64,000 nt of DNA from assembly GCF_040939455.1 (NCBI RefSeq), contig NC_134119.1:11644501-11708500 (forward strand), given 5' to 3'. This DNA comes from Microcebus murinus. Taxonomy: Eukaryota; Chordata; Mammalia; Primates; Cheirogaleidae. The notes beneath the pieces are model-generated. The model made no database searches, was not told the origin of the DNA, and saw nothing but the letters and a program-made list of their open reading frames with translations. Each line of letters begins with the position of its first letter. The stretch's first letter is position 1. The position numbers were made by a program, and so were the translations under genes. Below, piece after piece: positions 12,771-27,165 of the stretch.

Positions 12771-13369
12771 CCTTCCTGTTGCCTTGTGTGTGTGTCTGTC
12801 TTAGATAATGTGTATTTTTAAGGACAGCTAACTCAGGGGACAATAAGGTATCTGTGTGACTTCTTGAGTGGCTGGACACAGTCAGAGAGAGGAGATGGAT
12901 GTCTGATAAAACTTGAATTTTCCTAGCTACCTTTGGATACCACCCAACCCAAAATGCATATGGCGCCCTCAGATACACAGGCAGATGTGATTTTCACCGC
13001 GTCCTGCCAAATGTCTGGCTGGCTCCACTGGTAAATGATGACGTTCAGGGTGGAGCTGGCTGCTTGACTTGACTTTCTCTAAATGGTTAACTTTCCAGCT
13101 CAATTTCCCTTCCTGGCAGAGAGTCTGGGAAAGTGGAGCTTCATGAATTAGAGATGAGGAAAATTTCTGCTAAGCAAATGAAACATGTTGAGTGTTTATA
13201 GAGATATGTCTGGAGTTTTAAATTTTTATTCCACCTGAACACGAGTCCAGGTCTGGTAAGTGTTTGTTTAACCGATGTCAGGTATACGTGTCTGGAGCCC
13301 AAGTTTATCAGCAGCTGAGGTAGAAGGTTGGACACAATTCTGTGTAGCTTCGCAAAGTTCACCCCCACC
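12771..13369. other. Intergenic DNA without a recognised feature
   Basis: No gene or confident repeat seen. Confidence 0.35.
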
Positions 13370-13660
13370 TGAGAGCTTTTGCACTCTCTGTTCTCTCTCC
13401 CAGAATGCTCTTCCCTTTCACATTTTCTCATGCCCAGCTCCTTTTCGTCCTCCAGCCTTGGCTCACGTATCATGTTCTCAGAGAGGCCTTCCCTGAATTT
13501 TGTAACCACAGTAACGTTCTAGTCATTGTCTTTCCCATCCTTCTATTTTATTTAATTTATAGCACTTACTACAGTCTGAAATTACCTTCTGTCTGTATTT
13601 ATTTGCCTGTTTATTGGCTGTCTCCGCCACTGGAATGAAAGTGTTATCAGATCAGAAGCC
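13370..13660 (+). mobile_element. L2 3' end
   Basis: Text such as cccagaatgctcttccc, agagaggccttccctgaat and tttatagcacttactacag follows the L2 3' consensus. Confidence 0.75.
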
Positions 13661-14625
<965 letters not shown>

Positions 14626-14640
14626 AAAATAATGATAATG

Positions 14641-14745
14641 CCAGCACTTTGGGAGGCTGAGGCAGGAGGATTGCTTGAGGCTAGGAGTTCAACACCAGCC
14701 TGGGTAACATAGCAAGACCCCATCTCAAAAATAAAATGAATAAAT
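14641..14745 (+). mobile_element. Alu/FLAM arm fragment
   Basis: Begins at gccagcactttgggaggc and ends ccccatctcaaaaataaaa. One arm only. Confidence 0.75.
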
Positions 14746-14810
14746 CTGATTGTCTTTTTCCATTGTTAAGTTGTAGAACTTCTTTAAATAAATATTCTGC
14801 ATATTAACAC

Positions 14811-14952
14811 ACTATGCCCAGCTAATTTTTCTAATTTTAGTAAAGACAGGTTTCACTCTTGCTCAGGCTGGTCTCAAAGTCCTGAGCTCAAGTAATCCTC
14901 CCACTTCAGCCTCCCAGAGCACTAGGATTACAGGCGTGAGCCACTGGACCTG
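14811..14952 (-). mobile_element. Alu left-arm fragment
   Basis: Inverted; runs from gcccagctaatttttctaa to gtgagccactggacctgac. Confidence 0.75.
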
Positions 14953-15044
14953 ACTGACTGTGTCTTTTGATGCACAGAAGTTTTTAATTTTGATATAGTC
15001 CAACTTATCTATTTTTACTTTTGTCACTTAAGAATCACCTTTTA

Positions 15045-15387
<343 letters not shown>

Positions 15388-15402
15388 AAGAATCACCTTT
15401 TA

Positions 15403-16235
<833 letters not shown>

Positions 16236-16839
16236 CAGCAGTTCTTAGTTATGATCTGCATGGTTGCAACATGGATTCATTCACCCTGGGAATTCACCAA
16301 GCTGTTCAAACTATGTTTTTCTATATGTCTGTTATACTTCCATAAAAATATTATTTTAAAAAGAATTATTAAATGCGTTGAAACACGCTGAATTAATAGA
16401 AATGATGAGTCTATAAGTCCATGAGTCAAAAATGAGTAAGCCAGAAAAACAAAATTCATGTGTCCCCATTGAGGCTGATATTAAAGCATCTTACTTTGAA
16501 AAGTGATTACCAAGGGGAAAGAGTTAAGCATTTTCCTTCTCTGCCTTTCCAGTAGGAACTGTATCTCCAACTAACCAAAATGAATCTGGATGAATCCAGA
16601 AGGTGAGACATTCTCCAAGACAAGCCCAGGTGGTGAAGAGGGAAAAAAGGATGATGCCAGATTAGAGGACATTAACTACAGACCTAATTCTGTTGTCACT
16701 ATCTTCTTACAGTGTTGTGTGTCCACTGGGGGAACCAGACAAAAGCCACAGGACATGGGGCTGTTGATGACACAGAGGGGACAAGGGTGACACAGGGGGG
16801 ACAAGGATCCGGAGATGCAAAGGCAGTATCAGCAGAGCC
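16236..16839. other. Intergenic DNA without a gene
   Basis: Nothing is recognisable as coding. A short duplicated unit, gacacagaggggacaagg / gacacaggggggacaagg, occurs at about 16771-16807. Confidence 0.35.
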
Positions 16840-17020
16840 ATGTACTGTGTGGCTGAGACAAGTCACTTCCTAATGCCCAATCTCAGTTTTCTTACCTGTA
16901 AAATTGGGATAATGTCACTGCCCTGGAAGACTTGAGTCGAGGAATAAATTATTTAAAACCTGTAAAATACCTAGCGTGAAGCCTAGTGGGAAATGCTTTA
17001 AAAGGCATTTATTATTGTTG
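16840..17020 (+). mobile_element. MIR
   Basis: Contains gacaagtcacttcctaatgc, cagttttcttacctgtaaaa and a trailing tgggaaatgcttt. Confidence 0.65.
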
Positions 17021-17656
17021 CAGTTGTTGTCATTATTATAACTCAAGTGGGGAGAAATCGGGCTTAGAGAGGTAAGTTCAGACTTGGCCGGAAGGTAGGA
17101 CAGCGAGCGATGGTTGGGACAGCCTAGCACACACCTGTGAAAACACCGCGTCAATCTTGGCAGCGCCCACAGTGACATCCAAGGCCCAGACTGCACGCGG
17201 GGCCATTTTAACATCAGGGCAAAAGAATGTCCTCGCCCACTTGGCCCACTCCTTCCCAGCCCTTCCCACCCACACACTGCGGTTGTCTATTTTAGAAAAG
17301 ACCATTTGTTTTAAGGAGCCTGCCAAGAGAGAGGATGCAGGTTCCTCTTTTTCTTTCTTTTTAAAATGCCACAGATATAAATAGGCCCAAGATGCTCTGT
17401 TTCTGCCACCTCCTAAAGAGACCTATGATCAATTAACATCAGGACCACGAGAGGGAGTGACCAGAGTAGTGGCCAGGTTGGGCCACAGACGCTGCCAACT
17501 GCACTCACCCACCCTTTGAAGCCAGTTTGGAAACCAGCCACTGGGAAACCCCACAAACCCCAGTTCCCCCCAGACAATCTTGCAGGAAAAACCTGAGTCA
17601 ACAGAGAATATGAAGGTTACTGGGAAGGTCCGAGGGCCACGGAGGCTGCATCTTAA
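17021..17656. other. Intergenic DNA without a gene
   Basis: Several frames of 60-120 codons are open on the minus strand, but they lack domains and splice structure. Confidence 0.35.
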
Positions 17657-17669
17657 GGCACAGATGCCA

Positions 17670-18009
17670 GGCTGGGCGCGGTGGCTCACACCTGTAATCC
17701 TAGCACTCTGTGAGGCTGAGGCGGGAGGATCGCTCAAGGTCAGGAGTTCAAAACCAGCCTTAGTAAGAGCGAGACCCTGTCTCTACTAAAAATAGAAAGA
17801 AATTAGCTGTACAACTAAATAATATATAGAAAAAATTAGCCAGGCGTGGTGGCGCATGCCTGTAGTCTCAGCTACTCGGGAGGCTGAGGCAGAAGGATCG
17901 CTTGAGCCCAGGAGTCTGAGGTTGCTGTGAGCTAGGCTGACACCAGGGCACTCTAGCCTGGGCAACAGAGTGAGACTCTGTCTCAAAAAAAAAAAAAAAA
18001 AAAAAGAAA
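17670..18009 (+). mobile_element. Alu
   Basis: Starts ggctgggcgcggtggctc. The duplication ggcacagatgcca lies at 17657-17669 and 18010-18022. Confidence 0.94.
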
Positions 18010-18022
18010 TGGCACAGATGCC

Positions 18023-18484
18023 ATCGTCCCAAGCCAGGTGCTCCGGGAATGCAGTTGCCTGGGTAAAAAACACAACACCCAGTCAAATTAGAATTTGAGG
18101 TAAACCAATCATTTTTCACTATGTCCCAAACATTGCATGGGACATCCTTATACTAAAAATTGTTTGTTGTTTATCTGAAATTCAAATTTTACTGGCCATC
18201 CTGTGTTTTACCTGACATCCCAGCTCTGAAGGGAAAAGGGCAGTGCTGAACAGGACACAGCTTAAGTTATAAGTCTCAAACTGGTGGCCTCCAGGCCACA
18301 TTTTATTTTTATAAAAATTGGAATAGGTTGCCAGCATTTCAAGGATTTCTGGTTTCTTTTGAAATGGGACGCTCCAGCCATGCTGGGAGTAGCTCCCCGA
18401 CTATGAGAACATCATGGAGACATTATGAAGTGAAAGTGAAGTGAAAACTGATTACTGATTCCTTAGGATGGAGGGACTGTGGAT
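18023..18484. other. Intergenic DNA with an IRF-motif run
   Basis: No gene. At 18427-18450 the sequence gaagtgaaagtgaagtga continues into aaactg, giving two AAGTGAAA IRF-type half sites (18428-18435 and 18439-18446) close together. Confidence 0.4.
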
Positions 18485-18500
18485 AAATTCCTTCGGGGCT

Positions 18501-18831
<331 letters not shown>

Positions 18832-19199
18832 AAAATTCCTTCGGGGCTGTTTGTGGCAGGATAAGACTAGAGGTCAGGCGGTCAGCAGCCCACACCTGGG
18901 GAATCGGCACTCTTGCTGCTCCCCGAAGCGCTGGCTGCAGACTCTGAAAAGCTCGCCCATCTGCAACATCCCTGCCAGGCCCACTTGGACTCCCCTTTTC
19001 CCAAGCCGGGATGCAGAGATCTCCCGGTAGGCTGGAGAAATCAGTGCCCACACTGCCCCCTGCAGACACAGGCGAGAGCCATGAGTCCTGGGAGGGACCC
19101 CGCTCCTCTCCCCTGCAATTGTGTGGCCACGATTAGGAGTGAGACTCATAAAATCTAGGAGACGAAAAAGAAGATTGAAAGAAACTAAAAGCAGCAAGC

Positions 19200-19385
19200 A
19201 TTTGAGAAGCTCTTTCTATGTTCCAGGCAGAGTTCCAAGTGTTCATTTACTTCCTTAAAATATCCGTGTAGGTAGGTACCATTAAATCCCTGTTTTTCAG
19301 ATGAGGAAACTGAGGCTCAGAGAGCTGTGAATCATTGCCCAAAGTCAGTAGCTAATGTACAACATAGCCAGCATTCAAATCCAAG
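19200..19385 (-). mobile_element. MIR
   Basis: Contains tcagatgaggaaactgaggc and tcagagagctgtgaatcatt, the reverse of the MIR core. Confidence 0.7.
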
Positions 19386-19436
19386 AAGTTCCAGAGCCCT
19401 TGTTTGTTTTTAACATTTTTAAAATCGTCATACAAG

Positions 19437-19720
19437 GCTGGGTGCAGTCGTTCACGCCTGTGATCCCAGCACTTTGGGAGGCCAAAGCGGGAGGATCACA
19501 TGAGGCCAGGAGCTGGAGACCAGCCTGGCAACACGATGAGACCCCATCTCTACAAAACATAGAAAAATTAGCTGCGTGGTGCGCATGCCTGTAGTCCCAG
19601 GTACTTGGGAGGCTGAGGCAAAAGGATCTCTTGAGCCCAGAAGTTCAAGATTGCAGTGACCTATGATGATACCACTGCACTCTAGCCTGGGTAACTGAGC
19701 AAGACACTGTCCCCCCACAA
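19437..19720 (+). mobile_element. Old Alu
   Basis: Starts ggctgggtgcagtcgttc and ends gacactgtccccccac. The lemur mid-segment is absent. Confidence 0.85.
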
Positions 19721-19734
19721 AAACTGTCACACAA

Positions 19735-20085
19735 TAAAACTGACTTTGCTTTTTTCTTTTGATGTACAGTTCTATGAATTTTAACACATGTATAAATTCA
19801 TGTAACCACCACCACAATCAAGATAGCCCAGAAACTTCCTTGTGATAGTCCTTTATATCCACACCCTCCACCCATCCCAACTTCTGGCAACCACTATCAT
19901 GTTTCCCACTGTTACAGCTTTGTCTTTCCCAGAATGTCAAATAAATAGAATCACACAGTATGTAACTGTTTGAGACTGGCTCACTCAGCTTAATGCCCCT
20001 GAGGTTCATCCAAGTTGTCGCACGTATTGCTAGTTCATTTCTTTTTACTTGGATGAAAATGGCTATCACTTTCCACAGGCGTAGC
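19735..20085 (-). mobile_element. Old L1 3' fragment
   Basis: Contains cagcttaatgcccctgaggt and tcatccaagttgtcgcacg, the reverse of L1M-type text. Confidence 0.65.
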
Positions 20086-20139
20086 CAAGTAAAAAGATGT
20101 AATATTTTTTAAATTAAAAAAAATATTAAAATAAATGGC

Positions 20140-20300
20140 TATTACTAATCGAGTACTTACCTGCGGCCAAGGGCTACCCTAAGCATTTGGATACATTATC
20201 TCATTTGATCTTCACGGTGACCCCAGGAAGAAGGAAATGTTATGCCCATTTTATAGATGGGAGATCTGGAGCTAAGAACTGGCAATGCTACCGCTGTCTG
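20140..20300 (-). mobile_element. MIR
   Basis: Contains atctcatttgatcttcacgg and gcccattttatagatgggag in reverse MIR order. Confidence 0.6.
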
Positions 20301-20529
20301 CCAGAGGACTAAGCCCAGCTCCAAACCATTTGTAAAACGGCTCTGTGCCCAGCAAATGAGTGAGGTGTGGAGGAGACAATACCACCTCTCAGCTGAAATT
20401 CTGGAAGACACTCTGTGGATCCCTTATATATCCCCACAGCTTCCCAGAAATACTTGTGATTTCATCTATGCAGCTGGTGAGGGTCTTAAGCAAAAGCCCT
20501 TGCAAGGCAGTAGAGCACAGCAATGAGGG

Positions 20530-20720
20530 GCCAGGATAGGGTTCAAATCCCAGCTCCGTCACTTCCAATGGATATGAAGTAAGTCACTAACTCTCCCTGA
20601 GCCTCAGTTTTCCTATCTATAAAATGGAGTAATAATGAACAGGCCTGGGGTATAGAATAAATGAAATAATAGTTAACACAATATCAGCACACAGCAAGCA
20701 CTCAATGACCCACATTTCAC
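20530..20720 (+). mobile_element. MIR
   Basis: Contains gttcaaatcccagctccgtc and gagcctcagttttcctatct. Confidence 0.75.
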
Positions 20721-21115
20721 AGTCAAGGAAACTGAGGCTTATAGAGGTAATTTGCCCAGATCCCTCAGCTAAGAGGACCAAGAGGTAAAAGGAGACTGAA
20801 GCATCAAATGTTTGGTGGGACCTGAAGCTGGGGAGATGGGTTGCAAAGGGTTTGAGCTACAGAGGCCTACCATTGCTCTTGGAGCTCGGAGAAGCAACAA
20901 CAGCAAAATCAAGAGACTCAGGATATGGCTGGGAACTCTCAAGGGAGCTTCTCGGGCCCCTGGCTGGCAGGCATTTGGGGCCATTTCTAACCTCAGCAGT
21001 ATCTCGTCAACCATGTGGGCATAAGCAGGGAAGTCCAGCAAAAGCATTTGAACTTAAACTAGCTATTTCCTGCACCCATTAGATTGCACTTAAGTAAAAT
21101 GCTGCAATTAAGCCA
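20721..21115. other. Intergenic DNA without a gene
   Basis: Overlapping short frames on both strands show no domain. No repeat confidently named. Confidence 0.35.
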
Positions 21116-21119
21116 AGGA

Positions 21120-21330
21120 TTACAAATGCAGGAGCCAGACTGACAGAATGCAAGTGCTGGCTCTGCCACTCACCACCTTAGTGGCCTTAGGCAAGTGTTT
21201 CCTCTCTGAGCCTCTCTGTTCCTTCAACTGTCAAATGGCATTGTTAATAATACAAACCGCCTCATAGGGATGCTGGAAGAATAAATGTTTTATTACGTGT
21301 AAAGAACTGAGATTAACACATAGTAAGGGT
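21120..21330 (+). mobile_element. MIR
   Basis: Contains gctggctctgccactcacc and tgagcctctctgttccttc. Confidence 0.75.
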
Positions 21331-21336
21331 TCAGGT

Positions 21337-21627
21337 CTGAGGCTCACCCGTAATCCTAGCACTCTGGGAGGCTGAGGTGGGGGGATTGTTGGAGGTCAGG
21401 AGTTCAAGACCAGCCTGAGCAACAGCGAGACACCGTCTCTACTAAAAATAAAAAAAATTAGCCGGGCACAGTGGTGCGTGCCTGTAGACCCAGCTACTCG
21501 GGAAGCTGAGGCAGGAGGATCGCTTGAGCCCAGAGGTTTGAGGTTGAAGTGAGCTATGATCATACTACTGTACTCTAGCCCGGGTGACAGAGTGAGACTC
21601 TGTCTCAAAACACAAATAAATAAATTT
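21337..21627 (+). mobile_element. Old Alu, 5' truncated
   Basis: Begins ctgaggctcacccgtaatcc, just inside the consensus, and ends gtctcaaaacacaaataaa. Confidence 0.85.
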
Positions 21628-21671
21628 TAAAAATAAATTCTTAGTTTGCTCGCTGTCAAAAAACAATTTTA

Positions 21672-21839
21672 AAAAATAGCCGGGTGTGGTGGTGTGGTAG
21701 TCTTAGCTACTTGGGAGGCTAAGATGGGAAGATCGCTTGAGCCGGGAATTCTATGCTACGGTGAGCTATGATGATTTCACTGCACTCTTAGTCTGGGCAA
21801 CAGAGCAAGACCCTGTCTCAAAAAAAAAAAAAAAAAAAA
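21672..21839 (+). mobile_element. FLAM-like monomer
   Basis: One arm, from atagccgggtgtggtggtg to an A tail. Confidence 0.8.
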
Positions 21840-22330
21840 CAGAGAGAGATTTATTCTGGGCCAAATGTGTAAGACCACAGCCAGGGAAACATGGTCTCAT
21901 GAGGTCTTGAGAAAATGTGCCTGAGGCAGCCAGGTTAGTTTGGTTTTGTACATTCATGGAGACAGGAATTACAAGTAAAATCATAAATCAATACATGGAA
22001 GGTATATATTGGTTTGACCTGTTGAGGTGGGACATCTCAAAGGGGGTATTACAAGTCATAGGTGGGTTTAGGGATTCTTTAGTTGGCAGTTAGTTGAAAA
22101 GAGTTAAGCTTTGTCTAAAGATCTGCAGTCAATAGAAAGGAATGCTTAAGATAGAGGGTCTGCTAGAATGCTTGAGTTAAGATAAGGGGATCTTCCATTT
22201 GTCATGTGATACTACACTGGACTCAGGTTGGAAAGTGAGCCACATTATACCAGGTTAATAAAAACACATTTAATGAGATTTTATTGTTTGTAGGCATGAC
22301 TCATCAGGACTCTTAGAAAGGAATCTGGGC
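21840..22330. repeat. Old interspersed repeat, family not named
   Basis: The phrases gatttattctgggccaaatg and gaaaatgtgcctgaggcagc recur in mammalian genomes as an old dispersed element. I cannot assign LTR or LINE origin by eye. Confidence 0.4.
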
Positions 22331-22390
22331 AAGAGAAAAAAAAAGTCAGAGGTCAGTCCTCACTACTGTTGACCAGAAGCCTTACCAGTT

Positions 22391-22740
22391 ACATAAACTG
22401 TTAATTAACACATATTTTGTATGTTACGTGTATTATCTACTGTGTTCTTACAATAAAGCAAGCTAGAGAAATGATCATCTTAAAGGTCTTTACCCTCATC
22501 ATCTTCACGTTGAACGTCACTGGGAGGAGGTAAAGGAGGGTTAGGTCTTGCTGTCTCAGAGGTGGCAGAGGTGGAAGAGGCAGAGATGTAAGGAGAGGCA
22601 GGCACATACAGTGCAACTTTTATTTTAAAAAATCCATATATAAGTGCCAGAAATTAGCTTCTTCCTGTATCCATTAGACTGTATCCATCACAGTTCAAAC
22701 CCGTGATGTTCAAGGGTACAGTGTACATTCTTTAACATCC
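22391..22740. mobile_element. Tigger2/MER8-type DNA transposon fragment
   Basis: Contains acacatattttgtatgttac, tcttacaataaagcaagc, a block rich in gaggtggcagaggtgga, and the terminal phrase tcaaacccgtgatgttcaag. Confidence 0.65.
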
Positions 22741-23119
22741 TAGGGGCCCTGGAACACATCTTCCTTCAGTGTTGTTGATTTGAGTGATGGTTCAAGGAAA
22801 CTTGTAGTTAGTTTTTGCTTTATTGAGCACCTACTATATATTAATACAAGGAATACAATTATATTAATACAAGAACCGCAAGGGAGACAAATAAAAAACC
22901 CTGCTTGCTCTAGAAGGCAGCAAGTTGCAGACCAGGAGGTGCTTTGAGTCAAACAGATCAGGGTCTTTGACCCCATTCTGTCTCCTAGAGTTGAGGAACC
23001 ATAGCTCTCTGAGCCCCACCCACGCAATTGAGATGACGAGCACGCTAGTTCTCCCCTCAGAGAGCTGTTGCCATGAGAAACAACGTGCCTGTCAAATGCT
23101 TTAGCAGTCCTGCCACAAG
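22741..23119. other. Intergenic DNA without a gene
   Basis: A 127-codon minus-strand frame exists but lacks conserved features. Confidence 0.35.
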
Positions 23120-23420
23120 TCAAGTGTCTGATTCATTCTTTGGTTTACCAAATATTTATTGAGTGGCCTACCACGTGCCAGTGTGCCAGGCACTGTGCCA
23201 TGTGCTGTGGAGGTGGCCACATAGGAGATGGAGTTGCTACCACATGAAGTCACGGTTTAATGGCAGGAGATAGATAATATATACAAATGCCATATAAATA
23301 CATTATATATGCACACATGGACATATACAGTATATGCATTGGCAGTATTTATTAGGCAATGATAAGCAGTATGAAGAAAATTACAAGATAAGGGAATAGC
23401 AAGTGGCAAGGAAGACTACT
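23120..23420 (-). mobile_element. L2 fragment
   Basis: Contains ccaaatatttattgagtggc and gccaggcactgtgccatgtg, the reverse of the L2 3' end. Confidence 0.6.
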
Positions 23421-23673
23421 TTCTTTTTCAGAGACAGAGTGCAGAGCTGTGATCACAGCTCACTGCAATCTCAAATTCCTGGGCTCAAGTGATCCTCCCC
23501 ACTACATGTATAAGCCACCACACCTGGCTGGCTAATTTTTTACATTTTTTTTGTGGAGACAGGGTCTCACCATGTCACCCAGGCTGGTCTCAAACTCCTG
23601 GCCTTAAAAGTATCTTCCTGCTTCAGCCTCTGAAAGTACTGGGATTACAGGCATGAGCCATGATGCCCAGCCA
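23421..23673 (-). mobile_element. Old Alu
   Basis: An inverted, diverged dimer with internal deletion, ending gccatgatgcccagcc. Confidence 0.8.
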
Positions 23674-23902
23674 AGGAAGACTCCTTTTGATAGGTTCCCA
23701 GAGGTGGTATTTGCGCAAATACCTGAATGAGACAAGGGAGGGAGCCATGCAAAGCTCTGGGAGTCTAGGGCTGGTCATTCTAGGCAGAAGGGACAAGTAC
23801 AAAGATATTAAGGTAGGAGTGATCCTAAAGTGATGGAGGAACAGCTAGGAGGCCCATGTGGCTAACTCAGACTGAAAGAAAGGGAAGAAAGGGGGGGAAG
23901 AG

Positions 23903-24500
23903 GCTGAGTGCAGTGGCTCACACCTGTAACTCTAGTACTTTGGGAGGCCAAGGCTGGAGGACTGCTTAAAACCAGCCTGAGCAAGAGTGGGACCTCATCT
24001 CTACAAAAAATAGAAGTTAGGCTGGGCGCAGTGGCTCGCCTGTAATCCTAACACTCTGGGAGGCTGAGGTGGGCAGATTGCTCAAGGTCAGGAGTTGGAA
24101 ACCAGCCCGAGCAAGAGTGATACCCCGTCTATACCATAAATAGAAAGAAATTAATGGGCCAACTAATATATATAGAAAAAATAAGCCGGCCATGGTGGCG
24201 CATGCCTGTGGTCCCAGCCACTCGGGAGGGTGAGGCAGTAGTATCGCTTGAGCCCAGGAGTTTGAGGTTGCTGTGAGCTAGGCTGATGCCATGGCACTCA
24301 CTCTAGCCTGGGCAACAGTGAGACTGTCTCAAAAAAAGAAAAAGAAGTTAGCCAGTCGTGGTTGTGCATGCCTATAGTCCCAGCTACTCGGGAGGCTGAG
24401 GCAGGATTGCTAGAGCCTGAGTTTGAGGTTACAGGGAGCTATGATGATGCCACAGCACTCTAGCCCAGGCAACAGAGCAAGACTCTTATCTCAAAAAAGA
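23903..24500 (+). mobile_element. Old Alu split by a younger Alu
   Basis: The left part runs to ctacaaaaaatagaagtta (24019) and resumes at 24346 (agaagttagccagtcgtgg). The interruption is the Alu at 24020-24345. Confidence 0.85.
24020..24345 (+). mobile_element. Alu, lemur type, nested in Alu
   Basis: Starts ggctgggcgcagtggctc. Duplicated flank agaagtta at 24012-24019 and 24346-24353. Gives relative ages: lemur type after AluJ-like. Confidence 0.9.
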
Positions 24501-25375
24501 GGGTAAAATCATGTAGGCCCTATGTGGACTTTGGCTTTTACTGTGTGAACTGGGGAGACTCTGGAGTGTTCTGAGCAGGGACAGTTCTGTGATTGTTCTC
24601 ACAGATCACTCTGGCTGCAGTTCAGAGAATAGATTATAGGAGGCAATGTTAGTAGAGTATTCCAAGTTTGGATGATGGTGACTTGGACCAAGGTAGTAAC
24701 AATGAAGGTGGTTGAGGGGGCAAGTTTCAGAAGATAGAACCAATAGGATCTGCTGTTTCATATGGGGAATGAAAGCGAGTTTCCAACGGTGACTCCAAGG
24801 TTTTTGGCCTAAGCAACCAGACTGCTAGTGTTGCCAATACTTGGGGAAAACGGGACTGGGAGTTTAAGAATTAAGCATTCAGTTTTGGACATGACATGTT
24901 ATATTGAACACACAAAGGAGAACACAAGTCTGGAAATGTAAGCGAGACCACAAAAAACAGCTTTGAATGTCATAGCAAGAAATTAAGTAGGGTCAGATGG
25001 CTGATTTAATGGATGTTCCTGACATCAAACCATTAAAGACAAATTGATTATGGAGCTCTATTTACTGCTGTGTAACTAGTTAACCCAAAACTTAGTGGCT
25101 TGAAATATATTTGCCTCCACTCTGAGGATGTGCTTACAAACCCAAAATGGCTGTTGGGAGGATTGTTCCTTGCACACTATTTCCTTGTTACACCGACATG
25201 GCAGCTTGCCAAGGAGAGTTAAGAGTCAGAATTTTATTACCTAGTCTCAGAAGTGACACTAGGTCCAGCCCACTTAAGGGAAAATTTTCTGAGGTTCACT
25301 GAAAACAATTTTAGAAACCTAGAGTCCCAGCTTTCAGAAGTAAAATTCTAAGACCATATTGAAAACCCATGCAAG
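24501..25375. other. Intergenic DNA with old repeat character
   Basis: The region around 24590-24830 (cactctggctgcagttcaga; gactccaaggtttttggcc) resembles an old dispersed LINE-like repeat. No gene. Confidence 0.35.
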
Positions 25376-25650
25376 CTGGGAGGCCAAGGTGGGCCAATCA
25401 TTTGAGCTCAGAGACCAGCCTGAGCAAAAGAGGGACTCCACCTCTACTAAAAATAGAAATTAATTGGCCAACTAAAAATATATATAAAAAATTAGCCGGG
25501 CATGGTGGCAGATGCTTGTGGTCCCAGTACTCGGGAGGCTGAGGCAGGAGGCTCTCCTGAGCCCAGGAGTTTGAGGTTGCTGTGAGCTAGGCTGATGCCA
25601 TGGCACTCTAGATTGGGCAATAGAGTGAGACCCTGTCTCAAAATAAAGAA
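25376..25650 (+). mobile_element. Alu, lemur type, 5' truncated
   Basis: Begins at gctgggaggccaaggtggg and carries ttggccaactaaaaatat. The tail is short. Confidence 0.85.
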
Positions 25651-25774
25651 AATCCATGCAATTTCAATGATAGAACCTGGAACCAGTAAATAACCCACAT
25701 GAAACATGTGGCTACCTGGTTGCTACTTGTTAGCACCATTATTGTTTACCTCCAATGGCCAAATACAACAGCAT

Positions 25775-25999
25775 TTTGACTTTAAAGATTTTATTTTCTT
25801 TCTCCAGGTAGGAAGGTTACAAAGTTAGAGATTTTACCAAGGTCTAACAATAATTGATTTTTCAAATAATAGGCAGAGCCTTTGAACTCCGGCTGCATAC
25901 ACAATAACCTTGGGTAACTGCTTCACTTTCAGGAGAACAGGGTCAGTCTTTCTTTCAAGAGGCCTCATCTTGTGTTCCAACTCCAATTAAAGAAACTTT
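25775..25999 (-). ncRNA. ZFAS1: ZFAS1 exon 5 (last)
   Basis: The acceptor CTACCTTTTTTCTTCTTAG is strong. The exon runs to an AATAAA at 25795-25790; the cleavage point near 25775 is estimated. Confidence 0.55.
25790..25795 (-). terminator. Polyadenylation signal of ZFAS1
   Basis: AATAAA on the minus strand within GAAAATAAAATC. Confidence 0.6.
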
Positions 26000-26009
26000 C
26001 TAAGAAGAA

Positions 26010-26830
26010 AAAAGGTAGATTACAATCAGTGCTCCATGCTGGTCTTAAGTACTACTTGCTGGGGATATGGGTGCTTCAGACCAGGTCATTCCAAGTCCAT
26101 CCACTAGGCGGATATACAATCATGCACCGGACCCAAGAGAGCTGGAAAACTTTCAAGAGATATAACTCAAGTACAATGTATAAAAAAGACCTTTTAGGGG
26201 CAAATAGGGATAGTTGAATATGAAGAGAATAGTACACATTAGGGAATTATTTAAATATCTCAGCTGTGAGGACCAGTTACATGGGGACAACAGTCTTTTC
26301 CAGGGATAGGGGAACCTATGGCCAAGGCTGGTCATCTGCACATAAATTAGCCTTTAGGGATTGAGGGTCATGAAAGCAACTTACTTTCAAATGGTAAAAC
26401 TATGCACATTTATATACACAAAGACAAAGTGAATGAGAGATCAGTATCATGAACTATAACTTAATTTCTGCATTTAAGTTTTTCATTAAAAAGCTGTAGA
26501 GTGGATTATCAGGAACCATATCTATTATAGCAAGCAAAAACACTACTCAAGGGGTGGAGGAAGTGTCATTAGTTTGCTTATTCCCCTTCCATTAATGAAG
26601 TACACTAGACAAATCAGGGGATGACATTTACCATAGGGATTTGGTAAAAGCAGCTTCCCCATTAGCATAATTTGTAAAAAGGTGCATATGTCAAGACAAA
26701 GAAAATTCCTTTCTTAGAAGACCTATTAGTACCAATAGGCCAACATCAGCCTCCAGAAGGACTTAATTTTAATGCTCCTGGTCTTATACCCAAATAATTT
26801 TGCTATGGAGTTGACAGATAAAAACAAAGC
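26010..26830. other. ZFAS1 intron 4, no further feature
   Basis: AT-rich intronic DNA with no snoRNA boxes or confident repeat found. Confidence 0.4.
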
Positions 26831-26841
26831 AGAAGCCTCAC

Positions 26842-26983
26842 CTGTTACAGGACACGCTGAACAAGCCAAGAGATCAGGCTGACATCAACACCCAATGCCA
26901 CACAGGGCTTCTGACCTATAGGATGTTAACAGATAATGCCAAAATAAACCATCTGTATGCTTAAAAAAGCCAATAGAGCAAGC
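26842..26983 (-). ncRNA. ZFAS1: ZFAS1 exon 4
   Basis: Bounded by GTTAG|GCTTGC and AACAG|GTGAGG. Placement is supported by its spacing from the snoRNA above it. Confidence 0.6.
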
Positions 26984-27050
26984 CTAACTCTCTCATGTAA
27001 GAGAGTAGGCTAGTATGGGTAAGCAGAAAGCAAGGTATTTCTGGGGCCAA

Positions 27051-27128
27051 TGCATCAGACAAAACTGGCTAATAGCATAGATCAACAGGGTCGATCTGAT
27101 GGGGAAAAAAGGTAAGTCATCAGCTGCA
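27051..27128 (-). ncRNA. SNORD12: C/D-box snoRNA, SNORD12
   Basis: On the minus strand: box C TGATGA at 27122-27117, box D CTGA at 27058-27055, and a short terminal stem TGCA/TGCA. The antisense-bearing core CCCCATCAGATCGACC lies before a D'-like TTGA. It lies in ZFAS1 intron 3, 68 nt from the next exon. The SNORD12 family is reported to guide 2'-O-methylation of 28S rRNA. Assignment among 12, 12B and 12C follows gene order. Confidence 0.85.
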
Positions 27129-27165
27129 AAGGCCAAATTTCAGTCCGAGTAGAAAAAGAAAAGCA

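Noticed and set aside
22740..23123. 127-codon frame on the minus strand
   Set aside because: No conserved motif or splice structure; it overlaps old repeat sequence.
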